A stretch of DNA of 64,000 nt from Phytophthora quininea (Eukaryota > Oomycota > Peronosporomycetes > Peronosporales > Peronosporaceae): assembly GCA_011947345.1 (NCBI GenBank), contig JAAVTG010000542.1:124001-188000 (forward strand), written 5' to 3'. Of the stretch, positions 9,916 through 20,167 are shown piece after piece. A model generated the notes under the pieces. That model was not told the origin of the DNA, did no database searches, and saw only the letters and a list, made by a program, of their open reading frames with translations. The first letter of the stretch is position 1; each line of letters starts with the position of its first letter. The position numbers and the translations under genes were made by a program.

Positions 9916-12233
9916 ATGAGCAACTGGCGCAATAGCGACGAGGCCGACCGCAATAGCTGGAACAGTCCGTACGAAGAGCTGGGCCCCAGTCGCAGCAACG
10001 CCAGTGCCAGTAGCAGCAGTGACGGTCAGCCATTGGACGAGCGCTCGCCTCTGTTAGGCCCAGCGCCAGGTCCCCGGACGGTTCATGCTCTGTCTCCAAG
10101 TACAGGATCGTCCTCCTCCTTGCTGCGGCACTTCCGCAGGACCCGACAGGACCGTCACTGCACTGACGTCCTGAGTTTGGGCTGCCTGGCCACCTACTGG
10201 ATCGGGATGGTGGCGCTGGCCATGGCCGCCTTCTCCCACGAGAGTAGTCTGGGGTTCGCTAAAGAGATCAAAAGCGGCGTAGACTTCCAGGGCAACAGCT
10301 GCGGCTTTCAAAGAGTCGTCTACTTCCCAGACTTCCGCCACAATCCGGATTTTGGGGTCTGTGTGGACGAATGTCCGGATAAAACAGGAGACATTTTGAA
10401 AGTGGAGTTGCCACTGGAGTCGAAGAGAGTTGGAGTGAACGGCACGAGGAAACTGCAGGAGGTTCAGTTTGAAACGTACAAGACGCACAAATGGGCCTAC
10501 GCCTGCGCGCCAGCAGAAGGTGGGAACGTTTTGATTTCTTTAATTTTGTTGGTGACGTGGATGAAGAGACTTTTTGTTGTGTTTTTGTAGTGAAATCGGA
10601 AGAGACGATGATTGCGCAGTTGCAAGACACCGTGGGGAGATTCGTGGGGGCGTTGGGCAATGTACGAGCTAATTTATTTCTTGATTGATTATGTTGCAGC
10701 TAGTTACTTTAAAACTTTGCTGTTTGTAGTGTTGGCAGGTTTTGATTATTGCGACTGGAGTGTCGCTATCGACGGCGGCTTTTTATCTGGTTTTACTGCG
10801 CTATTGCGGCTGTGTGAGTGTGTTGCTATCGACCGTCGGCATCGAAGCAATCCTCGCGTACAGCAGCTACCTCCTGCTGAAAGCCACAGCTGAACCACTG
10901 AATTACGTGGACGACCCCGTTATGCTCAGCTCGCTTCAGATCAGTGCCGTCGTCATGTGCTGCGCTGCGATTCTCTTTTACTGTTCGCGATGGTGATGAT
11001 GTCGAGACTGCTGCTGGCTGGGGCCTTTATCACGCACGCCTCGCAAGCCTTGTCCCAACTGAAGCGCCTGCTCATCTTGCCCTTTATCACCTACGTGGTG
11101 TTGTTGCTTCTCTTTGGCTGGGGCATCTTGGTCACTGTGTCGCTCTTCGGCGCTGGCGAGACGTCCACTCGCATCGCAACCATCTCGGCCAGCTCGCCAG
11201 CTTCTTTCCGCGTCGTCACAGAGTCCTTCCAAGTGAGCACAAACTTGCGGTGGCTGTTTCTGTTCCACGCGTGGGGCATGTACTGGTCTGTCAACTTCGT
11301 GCTGTCTATTGGAGAGATGATCACTGCTACGGCGGTGTCTCTGTGGTATTTCTCGCCAGAAAACAGAGTCACGGGACTGAAAGACTTTGAGGAGGCCGAT
11401 CCGGTGTCGTATTCGGCTCGCACCACCATACATTACCATCTTGGGACGTTGGCATTGAGCTCAGGCCTCGTAGCGCCGGTGGAACACATTCGCTCGTTCT
11501 TCTTGTACCTTGAAAACAAGAACGAATTCGATGCGAACACTTTCACTTCGCTTTTAGCCAAGTGCTGCTGTGTAAGTCACCCGGTTTAGAAAAGTTGTCG
11601 AGGGCTTGCTAACCACTTTGAGTTGTTGTGACGCAACAGTGCTGCATTTGGTGCTTTAAGCACTGCCTCAAGTACATTTGCAAGGAGGCAGTCTACGTCA
11701 CTGCGATCCAAGGCTCGAATTTCTACACGTCCGGAAAGGTAAGTAAAAGACACAAAGTATTTGTAGTTTAAAGTACTTTACTTCGTTTTGATGCCAACAG
11801 CTCGCCTACACGCTGATCTCGTCAAATTTACTACGAGTTGGAGCGCTAAGTCGGATCGGCCACGCCTCCGTTCTGCTTGGGAAGCTGATCGTTTGTACCA
11901 CGACGTGTCTGATTTCGTGGTTTTTACTTGACGATGTACGGTTATCTTTTGGTTTCGTTTCAGTCCAACCATCTCAATTGTTTTGTGTCTTTGATCCTCA
12001 TTTCTCAGATGCCTTCTCCCGTGCTCCCGCTGGTGGTGATCGTGCTGTTCTCGTACAGCGTCGCGCAAGCTTTCATGACCGTAAGTCTGGTTTGTCGATG
12101 GGTATTTTATGAGACTAATTTTTGTGTTCTTTAGATCTACGAAACTTCAGTCAATGTCCTGCTCATGTGCTTCACGCTTGATGAAAACATCCACGGGGAC
12201 GGGGAAATTCTGCGCACGCGTCCGCATCGTTGA
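9916..12233 (+). CDS. Choline-transporter-like (CTL/SLC44) membrane protein, 7 exons, one frameshift
   Basis: Exons at 9916-10519, 10591-10661, 10739-11571, 11640-11738, 11801-11935, 12009-12080 and 12135-12233. All have GT-AG introns of 54-78 nt and preserve phase. The 637-residue product has a polar N-terminus, a first membrane helix, an extracellular loop with Cys residues (CGFQRVVYF, CVDECPDKTG, YACAPAEG), then many helices. The diagnostic end has AVYVTAIQGSNFYTSGK, a hydrophobic SVLLGKLIVCTTTCLISWFL, and IYETSVNVLLMCFTLDENIH. CTL proteins move choline or related solutes. One base is missing near 10980 (ctcttttactg), where the frame shifts between CCAAILF and LFAMVMM. This is either an assembly error or an inactivating mutation. 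Confidence 0.85.
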
Positions 12234-13151
12234 TCCGCTCAGTCAATGATCACTTGCGGCCAAAATGGCAGACAAATTTGTAAGACTGCGAAAGTCGAAT
12301 TATATAAAACCGCGCGGTTGCTCGTTTTGATCATTGGAGCAGACTCCGAGTCTTTTGTTGTGTGTATTTGATTGAGGGGAAACTGGAATGATGAATTCAA
12401 GTAAACAATCGCCTTGAAACTGCAAGGGTGGCATGTCGAGGTTTCTTGCTCGACAGTGGAGGATGGTCTATCCATTCCCGGCGGGCTCTGGATCCTGCTG
12501 CCCGAGGGGTCGACGCTGGACACCCGCAGCTATGCCATCATCAGGGTTCGCACGTGGTGGATAACTTCGATTGGCTTGTGGAATGCTCGACTGATAGCTT
12601 TCCTGGTATCTCGCTACAGCTCGCATCTCCAGAATGTGCCGCAGGTAGGCGTCTGGTCTCAGCTGGTACTTTCGAGTCATTTTTCTCGACTCTTTCCGCT
12701 GCTTCTTGGTGAAGATGGACCTCGGTAGGTGTTTTCTTCTGCAGCAAGCGCACATCAACCCCATTTCAAGATCCAAAATTACGGGAAGTACCAACTGATG
12801 ACCGCAAAGATCCTGCTGGGTTGAGTGCGTCGTGTCCGGGGCTGTTGGTCGACTCTCGACTGGCGGGCGATGCCTCGGATTATGCTGTCGGGTGGGCCGT
12901 ATTCGGGGTCCTTCGACGACACTCAATCGGTAGTTGGCTCCTTCTTGAATTTTCATGGTGAACACTTGTGGGTTTTGGCGCTTCATCCACGACTGCAGGT
13001 GCTTGCGGAATTGGACGTCTTGGAATGACATAGTGATCCTTCTTCATGTCGGGACGGTCCTTCAGTTTCTCGATCGCATCATCGAAGGAAACTTAGTCAA
13101 GAAAGCATTCACGGACTTTGTCAGCACTTGTTCACTGCACAGCAACTTCCA
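12234..13151. other. Unassigned; one weak minus-strand ORF (12468-13031)
   Basis: A 187-residue minus-strand frame (12468-13031, MSFQDVQFRKHLQ..., with a lysine-rich RSIFTKKQRKESRKMTRKYQ stretch) is the best coding candidate. It lies downstream of the RXLR-Nudix gene and may derive from a longer version of it or from another gene. I do not recognise a domain, and codon quality is mixed. A TATA-like stretch lies near 12300. Confidence 0.2.
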
Positions 13152-14038
13152 TTAACGACTCACAAAAATGCGTCTGCGAGAACTTTCGGGCCAGCCATCG
13201 AGGGCCTCTTTGGTGGTCACTCGGAGGCCGTAATAACGGTACGGCTTCTCTTCTCGGTTCTTAAAATTGTATTTGCCCAGGCCGCCCACGGATTCGCCCA
13301 CAATCTACAACACATCGCGTTGTATTGATGGTCGACGGCAACAGCGACCAAAACCCCGTAACTTACCCCTGCTTCCTCCCAGATCTCGCGCGTCGCACTC
13401 GCGGTGATGGTTTCATCTGCATCCCAGCCACCCTTGGGCAAGATCCACTTCTCCGGCTTGCCTTCGGCCGTGGGTCTGGAGCTCGAAATGAGCATCACAT
13501 CGTTACCAGTGCCGGGGACGTTCGTGTGAGTGCCTTCGGCACGAGAGATGACGCTGCACGACAACAGGCGCCGATCCCCGTCGTAGCGCTGGATGTCGCG
13601 ACCCACGCGAGACACCAACCCGGCATCGATTTTAGCGCCGGTCCCAGCATCCTTGTGGAGCCCCTGCGAGCTCAGCTTTGCGGTGATCTCCTGCTTTGTC
13701 TCTTTGGACTTGGCGGCTGCGTGCTGGAACTCCTTCACAGCATTAGATGCCACTTGTTTCTCCTTCGCAGCCATTGACACCGCTTTCTCTAGCTTTGCCA
13801 CCGCACCCGCGTCAAAAGGTGCTCTCTCCTCTTCAGCGTCGGAATCATCGAGGTCGTCGGCGTTTCCTCGCAGGGATCGCTTCGCGTTGTTGCTCTCAAT
13901 GTCGGCAGCCAATTCGCGGGACAAACGCGCAATCTCGGAGTCGAGGTGGGCGATGTCGAGCTTGTCTGCGTTGGGGGTGGCCGAGGCTACTCCTGAGCAA
14001 ACGAAGGCTGCCAAGGCGATGAGCGACAACAGACGCAC
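13152..14038 (-). CDS. RXLR-EER effector with Nudix hydrolase domain; start codon lost
   Basis: Reading from 14038, a signal-peptide-like start VRLLSLIALAAFVCSGVASA is followed by an RXLR motif (RSLR, residues about 54-57) and EER (about 70-72), a helical linker, and a complete Nudix box (G-x5-E-x7-REIWEEAG, about 203-225). One 62-nt GT-AG intron (13305-13366) joins the Nudix box to IVGESVGGLGKYN, ending GWPESSRRRIFVSR at TAA 13152-13154 (274 residues). Nudix enzymes split nucleoside diphosphate-linked compounds. RXLR-Nudix effectors such as Avr3b of P. sojae act in the host cell. The codon where ATG is expected is GTG (14036-14038), and foreign arrestin sequence lies directly upstream, so expression is doubtful. 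Confidence 0.8.
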
Positions 14039-14177
14039 AAGTGAAGGCGAGCGGCTTGGCGACGCTGAGCACGACGCTGCCCTGCATGAGGTCTCCGGCC
14101 AGGTACTGTGTGCGGTCCAGCACCACGTTGAGGCTGCCCTTGACACCCAGGCCCAGCGCTTTGGCCACTTTGCCCAT
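14039..14177 (-). pseudogene. Arrestin-domain 5' fragment joined to the effector
   Basis: From an ATG at 14177 the minus strand reads MGKVAKALGLGVKGSLNVVL and LDRTQYLAGDLMQGSVVLSV, which has the pattern of the first strands of arrestin-type trafficking proteins (LD...Y..GD...G.V.L). It runs out at about 14040, exactly where the RXLR-Nudix coding begins in a different frame. It looks like a captured or recombined 5' gene piece. Confidence 0.5.
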
Positions 14178-14370
14178 GTTGTCGTAGTTGTTGTGTGCAC
14201 ATGGGGTCCATGGTCGTGGTGACGTCCATGGAGAAGGCGATCGACCTGCTCTCCGGGTCCATGACGTGCTCAAAGCTGTGAGCTGGACGACGAACGCAAT
14301 GCCTTCATCGTACTGTAGGCGATGAGGAGAAATACCCACGAGCTCCGAAGATCTCGCTCTCATTCTGCCG

Positions 14371-15435
14371 ATGGCGCACTCGACGGACCGACTCCGCTTC
14401 GTGGTCGAGCTCGGGGCCGAGCTCGACGCCCGCGTCAAACGCACCATTCCCCGCGACCAATATGAGTGGCTCAAGTCAGACATGTTCTATCCCCAGACAA
14501 TAAGGCACATTGAGACGGCACTCAAGAACTCTCCGCCTGCGCTGGCGCCTGCGGCCACCAAAGCCATGCGTGAGCGCCATCGGCGCATCGTGGCAGCCCT
14601 CCGTGAGTTGGGTCTTACAGACCGGAGCCAAGCCGCGGACTTGAGAGCTGGATGCAAGGGCGTCTCCGAGAGTCATGAGAAGGAGCGGTGGTTTGCCGCC
14701 AACACGTTGGTCGATGTCTGGAACAACCGCCACGGGCTCCCAAAGCCTTTGGGGCGCCGCCCGAAGAGCGCACCGGGCATCATCACGGCGGATCTCCTCC
14801 CCGAGCTGGCTTCGCAAGCTGCTCGTGCCGCAGCCCCTCCAGCCAGTCAACCAATACGCTTCCGCGACCTACCGACGGAGCTCAACCCCGCGCCACCACT
14901 CATTGCCGGCACAGAGCACACTTTCCCCTGCGGTCTTGTGGAGATGCTGTTAGTCGTCAGCTGGGCCAGCGACAACATCACCGTCGCGTCCTTCGTCGTC
15001 ACCAACGTGGCCATCGCCGATGCCCTCCGTGCTGCTGCCCGTCGGGGGCTCGAAATTGTTGTCTACATGGACAAACTCGGAGGTTCTTCAGATGGGGAAA
15101 TCCTCCTCGACTTCCTGCGCTGTTATATTCCCATTTTCACGACATCAACGCCGTCAACCATGATGCACATGAAGGGCATGACAATTGACGACGCCATGAA
15201 GTTTTCAGGCTCGAGCAACCTGACGGGAGCGGGCTTGATCCACCGCTGCAGTCGGGTGGGCACCGAGTGGTGTCGGTAGAACAACTTTGAGGACAACGAC
15301 GTCACCTTCGAGACGCCCATTTCGACGCGCTTCCGGAAGAAGGTGCTGCAGGCCTCAATGCCGCCGTACGGCGTGCCCGTGGACGAGAAGATGCTGACGA
15401 TGGCGCGCCCTAAGAAGAGGCGCGGAAGTACGTAG
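14371..15435 (+). pseudogene. Phospholipase-D-like protein with premature stop
   Basis: An ATG at 14371 opens 302 codons to TAG 15277-15279. The same frame then continues as NNFEDNDVTFETPISTRFRK to a second TAG at 15433-15435. The C-terminal half has a PLD-type fold: ADALRAAARRGLEIVVYMD, then the H-x-K-x4-D catalytic motif HMKGMTIDD and SGSSNLTGAGL. Only one HKD motif is present, as in PLD-like nucleases and cardiolipin-processing enzymes that work as dimers. The N-terminal half is charged and not recognised. The simplest reading is a single CAG-to-TAG change that removed the last 51 residues. Confidence 0.7.
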
Positions 15436-15667
15436 CTCGTAGCTCGTACGCGTTCTCCAGGAAAAGTTGTTTGCCATTTTCCACCGTCGCAAGCTTGGTG
15501 AGCAGTCGCGAGCAGACACCCGTGGCCACAGACGCCCCTGTGGCCTGCGAGACGTCGGCCACGATGGTCTTGAGGCCGATCGAGTAGATGTCGCGCAGCT
15601 CCGGCTTGCCGTTCAGGATCAGGTCGCAGAGCTTGGCGCTGGGTGTGCGTCGCCGCAATTTGATCAC
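15410..15667 (-). pseudogene. CAND1 (cullin-associated) gene fragment
   Basis: The minus strand encodes KLCDLILNGKPELRDIYSIG and LKTIVADVSQATGASVATGV, then CSRLLTKLA. This matches the HEAT-repeat region of CAND1/TIP120 around its conserved LRDISSIGLKTV segment. No other part of the gene is present. It is an isolated relic, ending just before the duplicated GIP segment begins at 15720. Confidence 0.6.
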
Positions 15668-16023
15668 GATCGAAACGCACTAGCTGGGCGCGTCCAAGAC
15701 AAAGCCGGTCAGCGGACCGCCGTGCAATCCTGCGAGATGATACTTTTGCATTGGGAACCCACAGTGATGCAAGCGTTGTGTGACTGCGCAAGTAAGCGGT
15801 TCTCTCCAACAAATGCTTTGATCTTCGGATTGGATTGTCGTGCCGTTGCCACACGCCGCAGAAGCATAGGGCCCGCCACTGTATGGAGTTGCCGTCCGGG
15901 TCAAATCGCTCCTGGGTCGGCAAGAGCAAACACATGGAAACCTCACCGTCTGCAAAGCGAGCCGTCCGCACATGCGACTCTGTCGCACAAAGCGAGTCGT
16001 CCGCAAACTTGCCAAGCCGCTCG

Positions 16024-16037
16024 TCACTCTCAATTTT
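16024..16037 (+). promoter_or_regulatory. Oomycete initiator-like motif upstream of GIP-A
   Basis: TCACTCTCAATTTT lies 34-47 nt upstream of the ATG at 16071 and fits the oomycete Inr/FPR core (TCAYTY-N-CAWTTT). The same motif is present in the duplicate at 56483-56496. Confidence 0.5.
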
Positions 16038-16070
16038 GCCACGTTCCTGCCAAAGTACCTGCCAACCACC

Positions 16071-16840
16071 ATGAAGGTTATCTCGACACTCGCTGCCACG
16101 GCCGCTCTCCTGGCTGGCGCTGAAGCCACCCCGAACACGCTGAACGCCGCCTCATCATCGGTGGATCGGTCGTCCCCAAGGGAACGATGGCGTACACGAC
16201 AGGCATTCGCGAGACTCCTGGAGGCAAAACCTTCTGCGTCGGTGTCCTCGTCTTGCCTAAGCACGTGCTAACTACGGCGACTTGCACCGTGTGGGGCGCG
16301 ACCAACTACGTGGCGATCGGCACGCACTTCAACGAAGGCACCCAGGACGGCGAGCAGATCAAGGTCGTGAAGGCCGAGAACCACACCAACTACAACTACG
16401 ACAGCGGCACCTACGACTTTGCCTTACTGACGCTCGAGAAGGCCAGCAAGTTCACGCCGGCGAAGCTCCCGAACGCCAACGACGCCGAGGCTGGCACCTG
16501 GGCTTCGATCGCAGGCTGGGGTGAGACCTCGTACCCGAACGGAACCGTGTCCAAGGAGCTCAGGAAGGTGAGCGTGGAGACCTGGGACAACCGCGACTGC
16601 GCGCAGGTCTACAGCATTGACGATACCATGCTGTGCGCCGGCGGTGTCAAGAACCAGGACTCGTGCAGCCGGGACGCTGGTGGCCCACTGGTCAAGGAGC
16701 AGAAGAAGGGAGACGCGGACGACATTGTCATCGGCCTGTCGAGTTGGGGCAAGGGATGCGGTCTCGAAGGCATTCCGTCGGTGTACGCCCGCGTGTCGAT
16801 GGCGATGAACTGGATCACCAAGATCACCAAGGCCCAGTAA
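16071..16840 (+). pseudogene. GIP-A: glucanase-inhibitor-like protein, frameshift after signal peptide
   Basis: The ATG at 16071 encodes a good signal peptide (MKVISTLAATAALLAGAEA). One base is then missing near 16145, so the pro-region RRLIIGGSVVPKG is in another frame. The rest (16187-16840) is an open chymotrypsin-fold domain ending in TKAQ. Catalytic His is replaced (LTTATCT), Asp is kept (YDFALL) and Ser is replaced by Ala (SRDAGGPL). It is therefore a pseudo-protease of the GIP type, which in Phytophthora binds and blocks plant endo-beta-1,3-glucanases in the apoplast. Internal ATGs exist, but without the signal peptide the product would not be secreted. The duplicate at 56530 has the same frameshift. 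Confidence 0.85.
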
Positions 16841-17060
16841 ATCTAAGCCGAACAGAATTGACTTCGATTGATACGCTTTTTCTTCGTCGGTTGTCACATC
16901 ATGTACTTGAAGAGTTACCACTGTGCTTACAAAGAGCGCTAACGGAGGGCCACAATCGTCACGCTGAACGGTAAGTGCTGAAACAGGTGCCAGAGAGACA
17001 AGCGAGCAAACTCCTTTTCGCACTGAATCGACAGCACATGCACTTAGGTCTCGAATCATC

Positions 17061-17080
17061 TCATTCCAGTTGGCCATTTT
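17061..17080 (+). promoter_or_regulatory. Oomycete initiator-like motif upstream of GIP-B
   Basis: TCATTCCAGTTGGCCATTTT resembles the oomycete initiator and lies 30-49 nt upstream of the GIP-B ATG at 17110. It is duplicated at 57520-57539. Confidence 0.4.
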
Positions 17081-17109
17081 CGGTCTACCGCCCCTCTATC
17101 CACCGTATC

Positions 17110-17391
17110 ATGAACGCTATCTCTACTGTCATCGCTACTTTCGGCTTCCTAGCCACCACACAAGCAGCTGCCGACCACTGTCATCGTCAACTCATTCTTG
17201 GCGGATCGACGGTTCCAAGCGGATCAAAGACGTACACGACCGGCATTCGAGAGACCCCGGGAGGCGATTCCTTTGCGGCGGCTCGTTGATCTCGCCAACG
17301 CATGTCCGGACCACTGCATCGTGCACATCACCAGTCGTCTTCGCCCCAACTACGTAGCCGTTGGATCGCACTACCGCAACGGCACGCAGGA
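17110..17391 (+). pseudogene. GIP-B: 5' half of a GIP-like gene, truncated
   Basis: The ATG at 17110 gives a signal peptide and pro-region (MNAISTVIATFGFLATTQAA, RQLILGGSTVPSGSKTYTTG). A frameshift near 17268 is followed by LCGGSLISPTHVRTTASCTS, and another by NYVAVGSHYRNGTQD. The catalytic His is replaced by Ser (TTASCT). The homology stops abruptly at NGTQD, position about 17391, where a minus-strand GIP (GIP-C) begins. The 3' half of the gene is missing. Confidence 0.75.
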
Positions 17392-18020
17392 CCTCACCAC
17401 GACGACAAGCACACCTCCTGTCGCGTTCATCGCACCAGTAGACTCCATAACGAACGGACCACCCAAGTCTCCTCTGCAGGGGCTGGCATCGTCACCAACG
17501 CGCACAACTGTCCGAGTCGAATGTCGTGTAATTCGCGCAAGCCTCGTCACTTGCAAGTTGAATGTCCGCAGTTAAGAGTTCATACGACTGCATCTCGTTT
17601 GTTTGGTCGACTAGTCCCCACCCCATCGTCGTTGCCTATTTCCCCGCAGCAAAGTCCAAGCCATCAGCCGCAGCGAGCTTCACGGGTTTGAACGAGCTGG
17701 TCCACTCGAGCTCGAGCACCACGAAGTCGCTCTCAAGCTCCACCGTGTCCGAGTAGTGGTGGTGGGGCACGAGGGAGACGACTCGAATCTGCTCGCCGTC
17801 GTGGGTGCCGTGAAGGAAGTGCGTTCCGATGAAGGCGTAGCGAATGTCGAACTTCAAGCAGTGCGACGCCGTGAGCACGTGGGTGGGCGAGATCAACGAG
17901 CCGCCGCACACTGTGTCGCCGTCAATAGTGAATCGCAGGCCGGCTGTGTACGTCTTGGTCCCGGCGGGCACTACATCTCCTCCGACGAAAGGCTGGCGCT
18001 CGAAGACACTTCCGCAGAAA
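17391..18020 (-). pseudogene. GIP-C: trypsin-like gene, minus strand, broken at both ends
   Basis: From about 17990 downward the frame reads FERQPFVGGDVVPAGTKTYT, CGGSLISPTHVLTASHC (His kept), ESDFVVLELE (Asp kept), AAADGLDFAAGK, then TAG where Trp is expected (GKW-ATTMGWG). It continues as ATTMGWGLVDQTNEMQSYEL. After another frameshift come CRGDLGGPFVM (Ser replaced by Leu) and TGGVLVVVV. There the homology ends at about 17391, against GIP-B. No signal peptide or ATG survives upstream: a stop precedes FCGSVFERQ. The serine protease core is otherwise of the intact-His subgroup seen in GIP-G. Confidence 0.75.
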
Positions 18021-18523
18021 AGTTACAGGAGGCGGACAAGATTGTCGTTAGGAGGTCGTCATCATGTCTTCGTGCGTTCAGGTTGTCTCCAATTCGAAAG
18101 TGGCAGCTTCAGACAGTAAAGTGTCCGCTTCCCCTGTCAATCGGCCGAATGCATGCAACAATTGAACGCTTCGTCATGCCCTAGAATGTACCAGGTAATC
18201 ATGCTGGATCTAGGCGAGTCACGGGCGTGATCCCGACACGACCAAGTGATCAAACGTGATCCCATCTCGAGAACCAAACGATAACACGCTCGATCTACTG
18301 CGCTGTTGCTGTCCAGACAGTCGCTTTGTTTAGAGAGTGCGCGAATACGCACTTGCAGCTTTGCGATGAGCCTTGGGACTGTCATGACTCAAGAACACAT
18401 GCCCTCGCTTTTGTTTGAGCTCGGGAAGGGACCAAAGAGATCCCACGGCACGTCGTCGCGATTCGCCTCATTTCCGTTCCTCCAGCAAAGACATCGCCAC
18501 CTTTCACATCACACGTCGCTAGA
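18021..18523. other. Intergenic between GIP-C and GIP-D
   Basis: No gene is seen. The whole stretch is part of the duplicated segment and is almost identical at 58480-58981. Confidence 0.4.
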
Positions 18524-19125
18524 ATGAATATACTGTCGGGCGTCACCCTATGAGTCTTCGTTCAGGCCGTGTTCGCCTCCGCTCACGGCCAGAGTACTGT
18601 TGACCTCGTTCCAGGCAACCTCAAGAGCGACACCGGCGGCAATTCATCGTCGTCCACCGTCACCATCGTTCCCAGTGGCACCAAAGCCTACATCGTCGGG
18701 CTGCGCACCAGCATCGTCAACGGCACCAGCCAATGCGCCAGTGCTCTCATCGCCCTGCCCAGAATGCGTTCGCTGGGCCTCGATCGGAACGCCCTTCCGC
18801 AATAGCATTCAAGACGGCGAGCAGCTTTTCTTTAGCTACCCCGAGCCATCGGCCTCGAAATCCTCGAACGACCTGGCGATTATTCAGCTGGAGAGACCAA
18901 GCTCCTTCGCGCCCGTGTCGTTCGGGTTTGACGACGATTTGAAAGCCAGGGGCGGTGAAGAGACTGTGAAACTCGGCTGGAGAGTCGAGTCGGGAACGGG
19001 CGATGACGACCCGCAACTGAAACGTGTCGACGTGCAGCTACTAAGCAATGAAGAGTGTTCGCAGGAGACGACCGTGGACGACTCACAGTGTTGTGCGCGC
19101 GGAATTGGCGGGCGAACGATAGTCT
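18524..19125 (+). pseudogene. GIP-D: GIP-like gene, stop in signal peptide and lost 3' end
   Basis: The ATG at 18524 reads MNILSGVTL-stop-VFVQAVFASAHGQS, so a TGA interrupts the signal peptide. VTIVPSGTKAYIVGLRTSIV follows, then a frameshift near 18758, then ECVRWASIGTPFRNSIQDGE, NDLAIIQLERPSSFAPVSF and QLKRVDVQLLSNEECSQETT. It belongs to the same subgroup as GIP-F. Homology fades at about 19125, and a pogo-type transposase fragment follows, so the region with the active-site Ser and the C-terminus is gone. The duplicate (58982) shares the stop and the frameshift. Confidence 0.75.
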
Positions 19126-19149
19126 TAACAATGTACTGTACTACAGGGG

Positions 19150-19735
19150 TTGCGGCAAAATCCAAGGTTGAATTTCCCGCCTAGAATTCGAACGAGATCT
19201 TCCGATGGACTGCGTGTGCCCGACAACCAAGAACGCCTGCATGGCCGTAATGCACTATGCATCCCGACCCACATCACGGCACTTCTGCAGCCGATGGACT
19301 GGGGAGTCACTGCGTGGCTTAAGCAGCGATTTGTTGCAGCACGCACACAAGAAGCTGCTTCGTCACCTGGATGGCGACCCAGACCCGTACAACATTTCGC
19401 CGTCTGAGGCATTACAGTGGATGTGCAACGCCTGGGACGAGATGCCTGCAGCGGACATCAAGAGCTACTGGAAGCACGCTGGGTTGTACGTCGATCAGTC
19501 GGCGATCGTTGACCTTGCAAATTGGGCTGACTGTGTCGGCAGCAGTCAACTGGCGAAGAAGCTATTCGACAACTCTAAGAATTTATTTGAGAATCATTAC
19601 GTCTTCGGTGGCTGCGCATTCGGCACTCGAAACGTGTTTACCTTGGCGCAGCATCAACAACTTTGCAACTCCACGACATGGCTTCAACGCCTGAACGATC
19701 AAACGACAAGACTCGTCGAACAGAAAAAAGTATGA
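19150..19735 (+). mobile_element. Pogo/Tigger-type transposase 3' fragment
   Basis: One frame gives THITALLQPMDWGVTAWLKQ. A second, after a shift near 19350, gives GDPDPYNISPSEALQWMCNA, WDEMPAADIKSYWKHAGLY and a tail ending LVEQKKV at 19735. HITALLQPMD with downstream A(L)QW...AW..M....I..YW.H is the end of a DDE-1 (CENP-B/pogo) transposase. Only the last quarter of the protein is present. I identified no terminal inverted repeat. Its position suggests that its arrival removed the 3' end of GIP-D. Confidence 0.7.
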
Positions 19736-20167
19736 AGGCCACACTGTATTGCCGACGCGCTCACTACAACAGCGTACTGGACATAGTACTAGTGTCTAGA
19801 CAGATGCGAGTCCTTGCCAACACTGATGTCGAACTCCATCACAACCAGCGCTGTTCTTCGAGCCATTGCGCCCAGCCGGCGTTCGTTCTTCCCAGAAGAT
19901 TGTCCAGATCCGTGTTGTTCGATCGCCGTGTTTGAACACACACATCAAACGCCGCACGAGTTTACCCCACACGATTTCAAATCGAAACCATCCCCCAGTT
20001 CGCGGGCGCCCGCAAACGCATGGTCGTCTCTGCGCCTGTCCGATTAACAAGCCGTCAAGCGGTTCCGTCATCATCACTTGGACCCTCAGTCCACGCTAAA
20101 TATGCATCACTTAACATTTCGGCTTTCGCCGCGTACTGCTCACCGCATTCCACCAAACCTCGCTACG
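19736..20167. other. Intergenic; GIP-E upstream region
   Basis: No gene is seen. TCACTTAACATTTC at 20107-20120 is an initiator-like match 48-61 nt upstream of the GIP-E ATG. Confidence 0.4.

Larger units (their letters stand above)
15720..18852. repeat. Segmental duplication, copy 1 (with 56179-59310)
   Basis: The 3,133-bp stretch matches 56179-59310 in the same orientation at a constant offset of 40,459, dropping to 40,458 after a one-base deletion near 18135. I noticed only a handful of substitutions (for example near 15750-15758 and 18144-18148). It carries GIP-A, GIP-B, GIP-C and the 5' part of GIP-D together with all their disabling mutations. Confidence 0.95.

Noticed and set aside
13593..14222. 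209-codon plus-strand ORF
   Set aside because: Antisense of the RXLR-Nudix effector exon; no domain and Ser/Ala-biased.
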